Assembly (NCBI GenBank): GCA_949288625.1 | Contig: CASEKZ010000047.1 | Span: forward strand, 1 to 9,446 | Direction of reading: 5' to 3' | Length of the DNA: 9,446 nt | Source of the DNA: an uncultured bacterium | Lineage (GTDB): Bacteria > Bacillota_I > Bacilli_A > RF39 > UBA660 | In this document: piece by piece, positions 1 through 5,771 of the stretch | Position numbering within the stretch: position 1 is the stretch's first letter | Layout of the letters: every line of letters begins with the position of its first letter | Translations under genes and position numbers: made by a program | The notes under the pieces: generated by a model | Databases searched by the model: none | Told to the model about the DNA's origin: nothing | Seen by the model: only the letters and a program-made list of their open reading frames with translations

Positions 1-288
1 TGCAAGTGCTATAGCGTTAAATATAAGAATAATTAGTTTATTTACGTCTTCTTTTTTAGAGTATGGATTTATTTTACTATCTTTTTCACATAAATCTACA
101 AGGTAAGATGTATCGGTATCAAGCGCTTTCGCTAAATCTGATATTGATGCTATATCAGGATATGATATACCGCGTTCCCATTTTGATACGGCCTTATCAG
201 TTATGTTTAACTTTTTAGCAAGTTCTAATTGGGTTAAACCTTTTTCTTTTCTTAGTTTTGTAATTACGTCTTTAAAGTTTTCTTGCAT
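1..288 (-). CDS. XRE-family HTH regulator with C-terminal hydrophobic segment (partial)
   Basis: This is a DNA-binding transcriptional regulator of the Xre/Cro (HTH_3) type, cut by the window edge after 96 codons. Residues ~7-60 form a classic helix-turn-helix domain: LRKEKGLTQLELAKKL, then DKAVSKWERG, then SYPDIASISDLAKAL. A short charged linker (CEKDSKINPYSKKEDVNK) follows, then a hydrophobic stretch (LIILIFNAIALA) that looks like the start of a membrane helix. This suggests a membrane-tethered regulator, although the C-terminus is missing. The start is the ATG at 288, placed by a perfect AAGGAGG site (complement of 294-300) 5 bases upstream. Phased TTAGTTTA boxes lie between this gene and the left direct repeat and may be its own operators. 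The regulated genes are unknown. Confidence 0.88.
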   Translation of the reverse strand, partial: MQENFKDVITKLRKEKGLTQLELAKKLNITDKAVSKWERGISYPDIASISDLAKALDTDTSYLVDLCEKDSKINPYSKKEDVNKLIILIFNAIALA

Positions 289-320
289 TTTTTCCTCCTT
301 GGTTTAATTTTATCATGATT

Positions 321-390
321 TTAGTAAACTTTACGTATCTTATTAGTTTAGTTATTAGATTTTTAGTTTACTATTTATTAAATTAGTTTA
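321..390. promoter_or_regulatory. Phased TTAGTTTA operator-like array
   Basis: TTAGTTTA occurs at 343-350, 363-370 and 383-390, exactly 20 bp apart. A fourth, inverted AGTAAACT lies on the same grid at 323-330. The 20-bp period puts the boxes on nearly the same helix face. They fill the region upstream of the XRE gene, where its promoter must lie, so autoregulation by that protein is the simplest reading. On the minus strand a weak extended -10 (TGATAAAAT, about 308-316) lies between the boxes and the ribosome site. AT richness makes chance partly possible, and function is inferred from position and spacing only. Confidence 0.4.
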
Positions 391-401
391 TTTTGTATTT
401 T

Positions 402-476
402 ATAAGAAAGGTCGTTTATTAGGCATAAAAAAAAACTAGATATTACTATCGAGTTAATTGGCTTATGGTAGCGAGA
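402..476. repeat. Left direct repeat: tRNA-Met 3' remnant and decayed terminator (att-like)
   Basis: This is an imperfect copy of 2532-2605. The outer 22 bp (402-423 versus 2532-2553) are identical. So are the inner 17 bp (460-476 versus 2589-2605), and the middle has scattered differences and a 1-bp gap. The inner end, 466-476, equals the last 11 nt of the tRNA-Met gene including CCA. The terminator stem is damaged here (a C opposite T inside the stem) but still has its T-run on the minus strand. It could be one half of an attachment-site pair for an element inserted at the tRNA, or the residue of a second tRNA-Met gene. Confidence 0.75.
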
Positions 477-593
477 TTTTACGTTAACATATTAAAAATA
501 AGGCTTTTTACCACTTGTAGAGTTCGAGTAGGTTTAAATGGATTTAATTAAACATAAGTAAATTTAAATTATTTTTTATTTGTCTATAAATTA
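477..593. other. Non-coding gap with a possible tRNA-promoter remnant
   Basis: No gene is visible here. Bases 495-513, read on the minus strand, resemble the promoter of the intact tRNA-Met gene (2698-2714): TGGTAAAA, two extra bases, then CCTTATTTT, against TGATAAAACCTTATTTT. Together with the adjacent tRNA 3' remnant this suggests that a second tRNA-Met gene once stood here and lost its body. The match is short and AT-rich, so it is only suggestive. The remainder (514-593) shows nothing beyond AT-rich sequence downstream of the RhuM gene. Confidence 0.35.
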
Positions 594-1615
594 TTATTTA
601 TCTATTTCTTCTAATAATAAATCGAAATCTGATTTATATAATTTATCTTGTTTTATTCTATATTTTTCAAATTCGGTTAACGCTTTATCACAAGCAATTT
701 CATGAGAAATTTTTCCAGCATCTTTTAAAACGTCTAAATCATCAGATAATAAAAATTTATCAATTCTACTTGACCAATCTTCCATTGTCATTGGAATATG
801 CCTTTTAGCTCTATTTTCTGCTAAATCTAAAAATGCCGAAACTATCAGTTCTAAACTTTCTAATTCGTCTTTGCTTAAATAATTTTTTGCTATTACAACA
901 TCTGTTTCTAATATTTTACCATTTGGTGAGTTTTTCCAATTAGTAAGTCCCATGTGTTCTTTCTTTGAATTTGCTCTATTGTATATAATTTCTGCTGCAG
1001 TTTGGTGAGATACTGCATAATGCATTTTGTTTTGTACTTTCTTAAAAAATTTAATTGTAGTAGGTGATTTAGAATCATAGTCTACGCTAGTTGCATAAAT
1101 ATCAGTAATTTTTTGATAGAATCTTCTTTCTGATAACCTTATTTCCCTTATTTCAGCAAGCAGAGAATCATAATAGTCCTCATCAAAGAATGCGCCATTT
1201 GCCATTCTTTTTTTGTCAATAATATAACCTTTTTTTGAAAATTCTTTTAATATATGAGTAGCCCATCTTCTAAATTGAACTGCTCTATCAGAATTAACTC
1301 TATATCCAACTGAAATAACAGCATCTAAATTATAGTATAGTATAGTATCTTTCTTTTTACTTCCCTATTTCCTTCTTTTTGAACTACCGAGAATTCCTCG
1401 GTAGTCGAATTTTTATCAAGTTCATAACCATTATATATATTTTTTAAGTGTAACGAAACATTATCCGTAGTACAATTATATAATTCACTCATAGCCTTTT
1501 GTGTTAACCATAAATCTCCGTTTTCAAATCTAACTTCAATACCTTTATCATGTGTTTGTCTTTCAAATATTAAAAATTCTGCACTACTACTTCTAATCAT
1601 TAAGTCTTTCATCAT
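594..1615 (-). pseudogene. RhuM-family protein, frameshifted by a 5-bp repeat copy
   Basis: This gene belongs to the virulence RhuM family (named after Salmonella rhuM). Its molecular function is unsettled, and it is often accessory cargo near restriction or defence genes. The N-terminal frame (1615-1325) carries the signature VRFENGDLWLTQKAMSEL...DNVSLHLKNI, then runs past LYY into TII and a stop. The other frame supplies NLDAVISVGYRVNSDRAVQFRRWATHILKEFSKKGY, then MANGAFFDEDYYDSLLAEIREIRLSERRFYQKI to the end at 594. Dropping one of three ATACT copies (plus strand 1334-1348) joins the two frames as KILYYNLDAVISVGYRV and gives a 338-residue protein of normal family length with no other lesion. 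The start ATG at 1615 follows AAGGGAG by 8-9 bases. The fragment starting at ATG 1205 lacks a ribosome site. The gene is probably silent now but could revert. Confidence 0.88.
1331..1348. repeat. Pentanucleotide tandem repeat (ATACT)3 in the RhuM gene
   Basis: On the plus strand, TAT is followed by AGTAT three times (1334-1338, 1339-1343, 1344-1348). That is 18 bp of unbroken 5-bp period lying exactly at the frame break of the RhuM gene. Because 5 is not a multiple of 3, each gain or loss of one unit shifts the frame. Two units restore the conserved protein and three do not. This is the arrangement expected of slipped-strand mispairing. Confidence 0.9.
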
Positions 1616-1702
1616 AAAAGCGTCTCCCTTCTTAACTAACAGATTTATGGATTTGTGTCAAACATTAAATTGGATTTTTCTTTCATTTATTAAATCTATT
1701 AT

Positions 1703-1708
1703 ATTATA
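1703..1708 (-). promoter_or_regulatory. Extended -10 promoter for the RhuM gene
   Basis: On the minus strand the sequence reads GTGATATAAT, a perfect TATAAT with an extended TG one base upstream. No good -35 box is visible at 16-18 bp, as is common for extended -10 promoters. The predicted transcript starts near 1696 and leaves a leader of about 80 nt before the ATG at 1615. The HNH gene has the same TGATATAAT core. Confidence 0.55.
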
Positions 1709-1725
1709 TCACATGTTTTAACCTA

Positions 1726-1759
1726 AATTATAAAGTAGACGCAAATCTACTTTATAATT
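1726..1759. terminator. Hairpin between the HNH and RhuM genes
   Basis: A perfect 14-bp inverted repeat (AATTATAAAGTAGA at 1726-1739 and its complement at 1746-1759) encloses a 6-base loop. It begins 12 bp downstream of the HNH stop codon and lies upstream of the RhuM promoter, so it probably ends HNH transcription on the minus strand. A T-rich stretch follows the stem, but there is no long T-run. Its symmetry means it could also stop plus-strand transcription. Confidence 0.6.
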
Positions 1760-1771
1760 AATTTTGGTATA

Positions 1772-2473
1772 TTATTTATTAGATTTATTTCCATTACATT
1801 TAGAACATAATACTTGAAGATTAGAGGCAATAGTTTTACCACTTTTTGAAATTGGAATAATGTGATCTACATGAAGCCCAACTTCATCTGGCATATATTT
1901 TCCACAACGTTGACAAGTATAGTTATCCCTGATTATAATTTGTTTTCTAAGTTCTTTAGTCATTAATTTTCTTTGATTCTTACTATTATATTCTTTAAGT
2001 GTACATTCATAATCAATCGCTTTTAATTGATCATTACGATTAAAAAGAAAATCATAATTACAACTAAGGGAATCTACTATTTGAATAACTTTATATGGTG
2101 TTCTTATGTAATTTTTCTGCTTATATCTTGTTTGATTTCGAGTTAAGTAAAAATTGTACGCTTCATTGTCATTTAAAGCCATTTGATATTGCTTGGCTCT
2201 GTATTTTTTCATTATGCTATTATTTATCTTTTCTTTACATTCTATTTTCCAGAGCTTTATTTTTTCGTTATGTTCTTTTATCATAAAAAAATTTCTCTGA
2301 TTCAAAAAATTATCAATTAAATTTTCAATGTCAGGTTTTCTTTTTCCTGAAACATCAAAATAATATTTAAAATATGGGTATTTAAATGGTGATTTAAAAA
2401 TTAAATATAGTATAAAAATTATAATTAAAATTACCACTATCAAAATTATAGTTTGCTCAATATTGTCATACAT
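1772..2473 (-). CDS. Membrane-anchored HNH endonuclease
   Basis: This is a 233-residue protein with one N-terminal membrane helix (about residues 8-27, almost all I/L/V/F). A lysine/asparagine-rich middle region of ~140 residues follows that I do not recognise. The C-terminal HNH nuclease domain (about 170-233) has zinc ligands C187/C190 (CQRC) and C223/C226 (CSKC), the catalytic HVDH motif (H201, D203, H204) and the downstream N218...N227/K230. HNH domains of this type cut DNA through a metal-bound beta-beta-alpha fold. Here the nuclease would face the cytoplasm, tied to the membrane. It starts at ATG 2473, with AGTGAGG 8 bases upstream, and has its own promoter directly behind the tRNA terminator. 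It sits with RhuM inside the repeat-flanked islet, so a role against incoming DNA is plausible but inferred. No integrase or methylase is present. Confidence 0.85.
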   Translation of the reverse strand: MYDNIEQTIILIVVILIIIFILYLIFKSPFKYPYFKYYFDVSGKRKPDIENLIDNFLNQRNFFMIKEHNEKIKLWKIECKEKINNSIMKKYRAKQYQMALNDNEAYNFYLTRNQTRYKQKNYIRTPYKVIQIVDSLSCNYDFLFNRNDQLKAIDYECTLKEYNSKNQRKLMTKELRKQIIIRDNYTCQRCGKYMPDEVGLHVDHIIPISKSGKTIASNLQVLCSKCNGNKSNK

Positions 2474-2510
2474 ATTTAAAACCTCACTTTTAAAATGTCA
2501 TTTGCTTATA

Positions 2511-2516
2511 ATTATA
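2511..2516 (-). promoter_or_regulatory. Extended -10 promoter for the HNH gene
   Basis: On the minus strand the sequence reads ATGATATAAT, a perfect TATAAT with an extended TG. The -35 region is weak (TTTCTT at 17 bp) and falls inside the conserved end of the right direct repeat. The transcript should start near 2504, about 30 nt before the ATG. Confidence 0.55.
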
Positions 2517-2531
2517 TCATTTATTTTTAGG

Positions 2532-2605
2532 ATAAGAAAGGTCGTTTATTAGGTAGTAAAAAAACTAGATGTTATCATCTAGTTAGTTGGCTTATGGTAG
2601 CGAGA
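2532..2605. repeat. Right direct repeat: tRNA-Met 3' end, terminator and flank (att-like)
   Basis: This copy pairs with 402-476, which lies 2130 bp away in the same orientation. It covers the final 11 nt of the intact tRNA-Met gene, the intact tRNA terminator, and 22 bp beyond it that are identical in both copies. The two copies differ at several middle positions, so they are not a fresh duplication. The 3' end of a tRNA gene is a usual attachment site for integrating elements. Confidence 0.75.
2557..2584 (-). terminator. Intrinsic terminator of the tRNA-Met gene
   Basis: On the minus strand ACTAGATG and CATCTAGT form an 8-bp stem (9 with the flanking A-T pair) around an ATAA loop. Seven T residues follow. 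It lies 11 bp past the tRNA CCA end. Confidence 0.85.
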
Positions 2606-2671
2606 GAGGGGATCGAACCCACGACCTTTCGGGTATGAACCGAACGCTCTAGCCAGCTGAGCTATCTCGCC
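2595..2671 (-). tRNA. tRNA-Met (CAU), elongator type
   Basis: This is a complete 77-nt tRNA with encoded CCA. The acceptor arms are GGCGAGA and TCTCGCT (with a G1-U72 wobble), the D-arm is AGCTCAGCTGGCTAGAGC, the anticodon stem TTCGG/CCGAA carries the loop TTCATAC (anticodon CAU), and the T-loop is GTTCGATCC. The order and loops closely match the elongator tRNA-Met of Bacillus. The sequence differs from the Bacillus initiator and from the lysidine-type tRNA-Ile2, which also carry a CAU anticodon. A near-consensus promoter and a terminator flank it as a single-gene unit. It marks the right boundary of the RhuM/HNH islet. Confidence 0.95.
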
Positions 2672-2686
2672 ATGAACTGCACTAAT

Positions 2687-2715
2687 ATGATAACAAGAAA
2701 ATAAGGTTTTATCAA
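2687..2715 (-). promoter_or_regulatory. tRNA-Met promoter
   Basis: On the minus strand there is a -35 TTGATA (2710-2715), a 17-bp spacer and a -10 TATCAT (2687-2692). The start would be near 2680, about 9 nt before the mature tRNA. It diverges from the acetyltransferase promoter. Confidence 0.75.
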
Positions 2716-2784
2716 GTGTTTTTTTAAAAAAAATAATTGATTTAAATAATTTTATTAAAGTTTTAAAAAATGATTCATTTTTTA

Positions 2785-2813
2785 TTGATTAATAAGAATT
2801 TTATCGTTATAAT
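2785..2813 (+). promoter_or_regulatory. Promoter of the GNAT acetyltransferase gene
   Basis: A -35 TTGATT (2785-2790), a 17-bp spacer and a perfect -10 TATAAT (2808-2813) lie 48 bp before the start codon. Confidence 0.75.
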
Positions 2814-2861
2814 AAATAACCATACACAAATGATTTAGTAATTTATATTGGTGGTGGTATT

Positions 2862-3464
2862 ATGAATTATAATAATTATGAAATAATGTTGATTAAAACA
2901 AAGCGTTTAATTTTAAAGAAAGGAACCATGACTGATTATTTAAAAGTTTATGAATACGACTTTACTAAATTAAGAGATATAGATGGTATTATTGAGTATG
3001 TTAAGTCTTCTTCTGATGAAATAATAAAATCGTTTAAGAAGGGGGATGAACATTTCTTTAAACAATGTAAGAAAAACCATATGTTTGATTGGATAATATA
3101 TTATAAAAAAACTCCAATAGGTAACGTTTTAGCAGACCAAGAGGATTTGAGTAATAAATCAATTGAAATAACAATTAATATTCATCCTAGTTCTTGGAAC
3201 AAAGGTTATGCAACGGAAACTTTAAATAAAGTTATTGATTATTTGATGGGTATTGGTTATGATAAAATAATTATGCGTTATGTTGATGGAGAAAGCAAAA
3301 TAAAACACATTTGTGAAAAACTCGGATTTAAACCATATTTAATTAATAAAGATTCTTTTGCGATTAGTAATGATAAGTTAGATGAATATATTGTTATTAT
3401 GACAAAAGAAGATTGGTTTTCAAAAACTGGTAAGATAACAATTGTTAATAAGGTTCTTTCATAG
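2862..3464 (+). CDS. GNAT-family N-acetyltransferase (RimJ/RimL-like)
   Basis: This 200-residue enzyme should transfer an acetyl group from acetyl-CoA to an amine. It begins with the typical RimJ-like opening IKTKRLILKKGTMTDY. The acetyl-CoA motif A is at about 102-130: EITINIHPSSWNKGYATETLN, where the WNKGYATE segment replaces the usual RGKGYATE. ICEKLGFKP near 153 matches motif B. The substrate (ribosomal protein, amino acid or drug) cannot be told from sequence. The start at 2862 has GGTGGTGG a few bases upstream. A second in-frame ATG at 2886 is possible but lacks a ribosome site. It is a single-gene unit with its own promoter and terminator. Confidence 0.85.
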   Translation: MNYNNYEIMLIKTKRLILKKGTMTDYLKVYEYDFTKLRDIDGIIEYVKSSSDEIIKSFKKGDEHFFKQCKKNHMFDWIIYYKKTPIGNVLADQEDLSNKSIEITINIHPSSWNKGYATETLNKVIDYLMGIGYDKIIMRYVDGESKIKHICEKLGFKPYLINKDSFAISNDKLDEYIVIMTKEDWFSKTGKITIVNKVLS

Positions 3465-3475
3465 AACTTTTTTTT
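3450..3475 (+). terminator. Terminator overlapping the GNAT stop codon
   Basis: AAGGTTCT (3450-3457) and AGAACTTT (3463-3470) form an 8-bp stem with one G-U pair around a 5-base loop. A T-run continues to 3475. The TAG stop (3462-3464) lies within the hairpin. Confidence 0.75.
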
Positions 3476-3479
3476 ATAG

Positions 3480-3485
3480 TATAAT
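3480..3485 (+). promoter_or_regulatory. -10 box of the galE operon with a very short leader
   Basis: A perfect TATAAT lies directly after the upstream terminator. The 17-bp -35 position holds only TTTCAT, inside the terminator hairpin. The transcript would start near 3491, so the AGGAGG site (3493-3498) is almost at the 5' end of the mRNA. Confidence 0.55.
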
Positions 3486-3504
3486 AGCATGTAGGAGGAA
3501 TAAA

Positions 3505-4548
3505 ATGAAAATATTAGTTACAGGAGGAACCGGGTTTATTGGTAGTCACACATGTGTAGAACTATTAAACTCTGGGTATGATGTTGTTATAATAGATAAT
3601 TTATCTAATTCTAAAAGGGAAGTTAAGGATTATATTGAAAAAATAACCGCTAAGAAAGTACCTTTTTACGAGGGAGATGTTTGTGATAAAAACGTGTTGA
3701 AAAAGATCTTTAATGAACATAAAATTGATGCAATAATACATTTTGCAGGATATAAGGCGGTAGGAGAATCCGTTTTAAAGCCACTTATGTATTACCGAAA
3801 TAATTTAGATTCGACGCTTAGTTTGCTTGAAGTTGCAAACGAGTTTAACGTTAAAAAGTTTGTTTTTTCATCTTCTGCGACTGTTTATGGTAAACCAAAA
3901 AAATTACCAATAAAAGAGGATTTTCCATTATCTACTACCAATCCGTATGGAACAACGAAACTTATAATAGAAGGAATTTTAAGGGATTTATATAAATCAG
4001 ATAATGAATGGAGTATTGCTATTTTAAGGTATTTTAATCCTATTGGTGCGCATAAATCTGGTTTAATAGGTGAAAATCCAAATGGTATTCCTAATAATTT
4101 AATGCCATATATTATTAAAGTTGCAACGGGTGAACTAGATTGTCTTGGTGTTTTTGGTAATGATTATGATACTCATGACGGAACCGGTGTAAGAGATTAT
4201 ATCCACGTTGTTGATCTAGCTAAAGGTCATGTTAAAGCAATTGAAAAAATCATTAACGAAACAGGTTGTGATGCTTATAACTTGGGTACTGGAAAAGGTT
4301 ATAGTGTGCTTGATTTGGTTAATACTTTTATGAAAGTAAATAACGTAAAGGTTAATTATGAGATAAAAGAAAGAAGAAAAGGAGATATTGATGCTTGTTA
4401 TGCTGATCCTTCTTATGCATACGAAAAACTAGGTTGGAAGGCAGAAAAAAACATTAAAGATATGTGTGCGGACGCTTATAATTTTGTCAGGAGTAAAAAA
4501 GTAAATAACGAATTAAACGAGGAGGAAAGTCGTGAGAAAACTAAATAA
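3505..4548 (+). CDS. galE: UDP-glucose 4-epimerase
   Basis: This cytoplasmic NAD-dependent enzyme interconverts UDP-glucose and UDP-galactose. It belongs to the extended short-chain dehydrogenase family and is 347 residues, slightly above the usual ~338. The N-terminal Rossmann fold has GGTGFIGSH (residues 7-15) and DNLSNS (31-36). HFAG and KAVGES are at 79-89. The catalytic set is S124 in SSSATVYG, with Y148 and K152 in PYGTTK, one residue from the E. coli numbering. RYFNPIGAH and GVRDYIHVVDLAKGH are family hallmarks. The start is ATG 3505, placed by AGGAGGAATAAA. The open frame extends upstream to 3442 but overlaps the terminator. No galK or galT is nearby, so a role in supplying UDP-galactose for surface glycans is as likely as galactose use. 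The hydrophilic C-terminal tail overlaps the next gene. Confidence 0.96.
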   Translation: MKILVTGGTGFIGSHTCVELLNSGYDVVIIDNLSNSKREVKDYIEKITAKKVPFYEGDVCDKNVLKKIFNEHKIDAIIHFAGYKAVGESVLKPLMYYRNNLDSTLSLLEVANEFNVKKFVFSSSATVYGKPKKLPIKEDFPLSTTNPYGTTKLIIEGILRDLYKSDNEWSIAILRYFNPIGAHKSGLIGENPNGIPNNLMPYIIKVATGELDCLGVFGNDYDTHDGTGVRDYIHVVDLAKGHVKAIEKIINETGCDAYNLGTGKGYSVLDLVNTFMKVNNVKVNYEIKERRKGDIDACYADPSYAYEKLGWKAEKNIKDMCADAYNFVRSKKVNNELNEEESREKTK

Positions 4549-5134
4549 CGTTTTAATATTTTTATCAAGTTTAACTTCGGTTTGCTTTTTGGTTTATAAT
4601 ATTAACATTGGAGCATATGATAGAATCTTAGCTTGTTTGTCAATTGTTTTTGTGTTTTTTATACCTAGGATAATTAATAAAATCTTTAAAAATAAGATTA
4701 ATGATGCGATGGAATTTGTTTATGTGGTATTTATTATTTTAGCAATGTTTTTAGGAAGCGTAGTAAATTTATACGATGGTGTTTGGTGGTATGATTTATT
4801 TACACACTTTTTGTCGGGTATTTTAACTTCTGTTTTTGCACTCGTTGTAATGGATTGGTTTGGTGTATATAAAGAAAAAAATAAAGCTTTTAACGCTTTA
4901 TTCATGATTTGTTTTACGCTTGCAGTTGCATGTTTATGGGAGTTTTTAGAATTCGCATCGTTTGTTTTTTTAGGAATGGACGTTCAACATCATCTTACTA
5001 CTGGAGTTTTTGATACCATGGAAGATATGCTGGTAGCTTTTGTAGGTGGAATAATCGTTTGTGTTTCATACTTGCTAGAATCAAAAGTAAGTAAAAATGG
5101 ATTCGTTAAGAAAGTAGTTAGTAATTTAAAATAA
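4532..5134 (+). CDS. DUF2238/YjdF-like multi-pass membrane protein
   Basis: This 200-residue integral membrane protein has about six hydrophobic segments (around 7-23, 31-47, 61-81, 93-109, 120-137 and 166-183). Three conserved polar sites within or beside helices match the DUF2238/YjdF pattern: WWYDLFTHFLSG (D88, H92), CLWEFLEF (W136, E137, E140) and DTMEDML (D161, D165). The clustered Asp, His and Glu residues suggest a metal or proton site, but I know of no assigned activity. The start is GTG 4532, chosen for GAGGAGG ending about 7 bases before it. It overlaps galE by 17 bp and is surely co-translated with it. Family assignment is from remembered motifs. Confidence 0.75.
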   Translation: MRKLNNVLIFLSSLTSVCFLVYNINIGAYDRILACLSIVFVFFIPRIINKIFKNKINDAMEFVYVVFIILAMFLGSVVNLYDGVWWYDLFTHFLSGILTSVFALVVMDWFGVYKEKNKAFNALFMICFTLAVACLWEFLEFASFVFLGMDVQHHLTTGVFDTMEDMLVAFVGGIIVCVSYLLESKVSKNGFVKKVVSNLK

Positions 5135-5150
5135 TTACTAGCTATTTTTT
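5111..5150. terminator. Bidirectional terminator between convergent genes
   Basis: A 16-bp stem with two G-U pairs (5111-5126 with 5133-5148) surrounds a 6-base loop. It ends in a T-run on the plus strand and a T-rich tract (TTTCTT) on the minus strand. The stem contains the stop codons of both convergent genes (TAA 5132-5134 and, on the minus strand, TAG 5142-5144). Confidence 0.8.
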
Positions 5151-5669
5151 TATTCCATACTCTAAGCTAATAGGATCTAAAAATAAATTGTTTTGTGGTG
5201 GATAATATGTTAGTATTCCGAAGATAGTGTATATTACTAGTACTAATAGAATGCTTATATTTTCCATTTTTAAATCCTTTTTATAGTTAATAATAAATAT
5301 CGTTATTATTTGTGATATTATAATTACTAACAACATTATAAAGATTGTAACGGGGAAATTTTCGCCAATCTTGTAATATATTGGTAAGTACAAGATTAGA
5401 AATATAAAAACTGACGAAATAGACGCGATAACGTTTGAAATGCATACGTTTTTATATGGTAAACGCTTAACTTTCACAATTATTTTTTGTATTACACCTG
5501 ATATTAATATGCTTCCAAATATTATTTTCATGTGTTCAAAAATACTTTCGTTAACAGGTGCAATTATACTTGTTATAAAACATGGTAATTTATCGTAAAA
5601 AAAATGTAGTGGAAAGCATAATATGAAGGCAATTATAACCCCAAGTATTTTTAAACTCTTTAATTTCAT
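5142..5669 (-). CDS. DUF6512-like multi-pass membrane protein
   Basis: This is a 175-residue hydrophobic protein with five predicted membrane helices (about 7-24, 49-64, 79-98, 106-128 and 138-155). The most distinctive segment is LHFFYDKLPCFITSIIAPVNESIFEHMKIIFG (residues ~21-52), whose APVNES-x-x-EH signature I associate with DUF6512 proteins of Firmicutes. Function is unknown. I chose ATG 5669 because AGGTGAT (5674-5680) ends 4 bases upstream. A GTG at 5678 would overlap that ribosome site. An inverted repeat (AATAATCA 5670-5677 and TGATTATT 5692-5699) covers the ribosome site and could act as an operator or hairpin. It is transcribed alone on the minus strand. Confidence 0.7.
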   Translation of the reverse strand: MKLKSLKILGVIIAFILCFPLHFFYDKLPCFITSIIAPVNESIFEHMKIIFGSILISGVIQKIIVKVKRLPYKNVCISNVIASISSVFIFLILYLPIYYKIGENFPVTIFIMLLVIIISQIITIFIINYKKDLKMENISILLVLVIYTIFGILTYYPPQNNLFLDPISLEYGIKK

Positions 5670-5733
5670 AATAATCACCTAATTAATAGTATGATTATTA
5701 GATCAATAAATATACTTTTTAGAAAAAGTGTGA

Positions 5734-5739
5734 TATAAC
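5734..5739 (+). promoter_or_regulatory. Extended -10 promoter of the WG-repeat gene
   Basis: TGATATAAC gives an extended -10 with one mismatch. The -35 (TATACT at 5711-5716, 17-bp spacer) is weak. It lies 33 bp before the start codon. Confidence 0.45.
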
Positions 5740-5771
5740 AAGCGCAAATTAATTGAAAGGCGTTTTGGTAT

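Noticed and set aside
511..536. tRNA T-arm-like GTTCGAG near the left repeat
   Set aside because: The flanking bases do not pair as a T-stem, and no acceptor or anticodon arm is present at the right distance.
1325..1348. Programmed ribosomal frameshift in the RhuM gene
   Set aside because: No X-XXY-YYZ slippery heptamer or downstream pseudoknot is evident, and the break is fully explained by one extra 5-bp repeat unit. RhuM genes are not known to need frameshifting.
2095..2286. Plus-strand open frame inside the HNH gene
   Set aside because: It lies antisense within a well-supported gene, has no family features or clear ribosome site, and reads as a composition artefact rich in F, L, Y and S.
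3278..3490. Minus-strand open frame across the GNAT end and galE start
   Set aside because: It is antisense to two solid genes, crosses a terminator, and its residues reflect reverse-strand AT bias.
3442..3504. Extended N-terminus of GalE starting at 3442
   Set aside because: The extra 21 residues overlap the upstream terminator and promoter, while ATG 3505 has an ideal ribosome site and the canonical MKILVTGGTGFIG start.
4720..4905. Minus-strand open frame inside the DUF2238-like gene
   Set aside because: It is short, antisense, shows no domain and sits wholly within a real gene.
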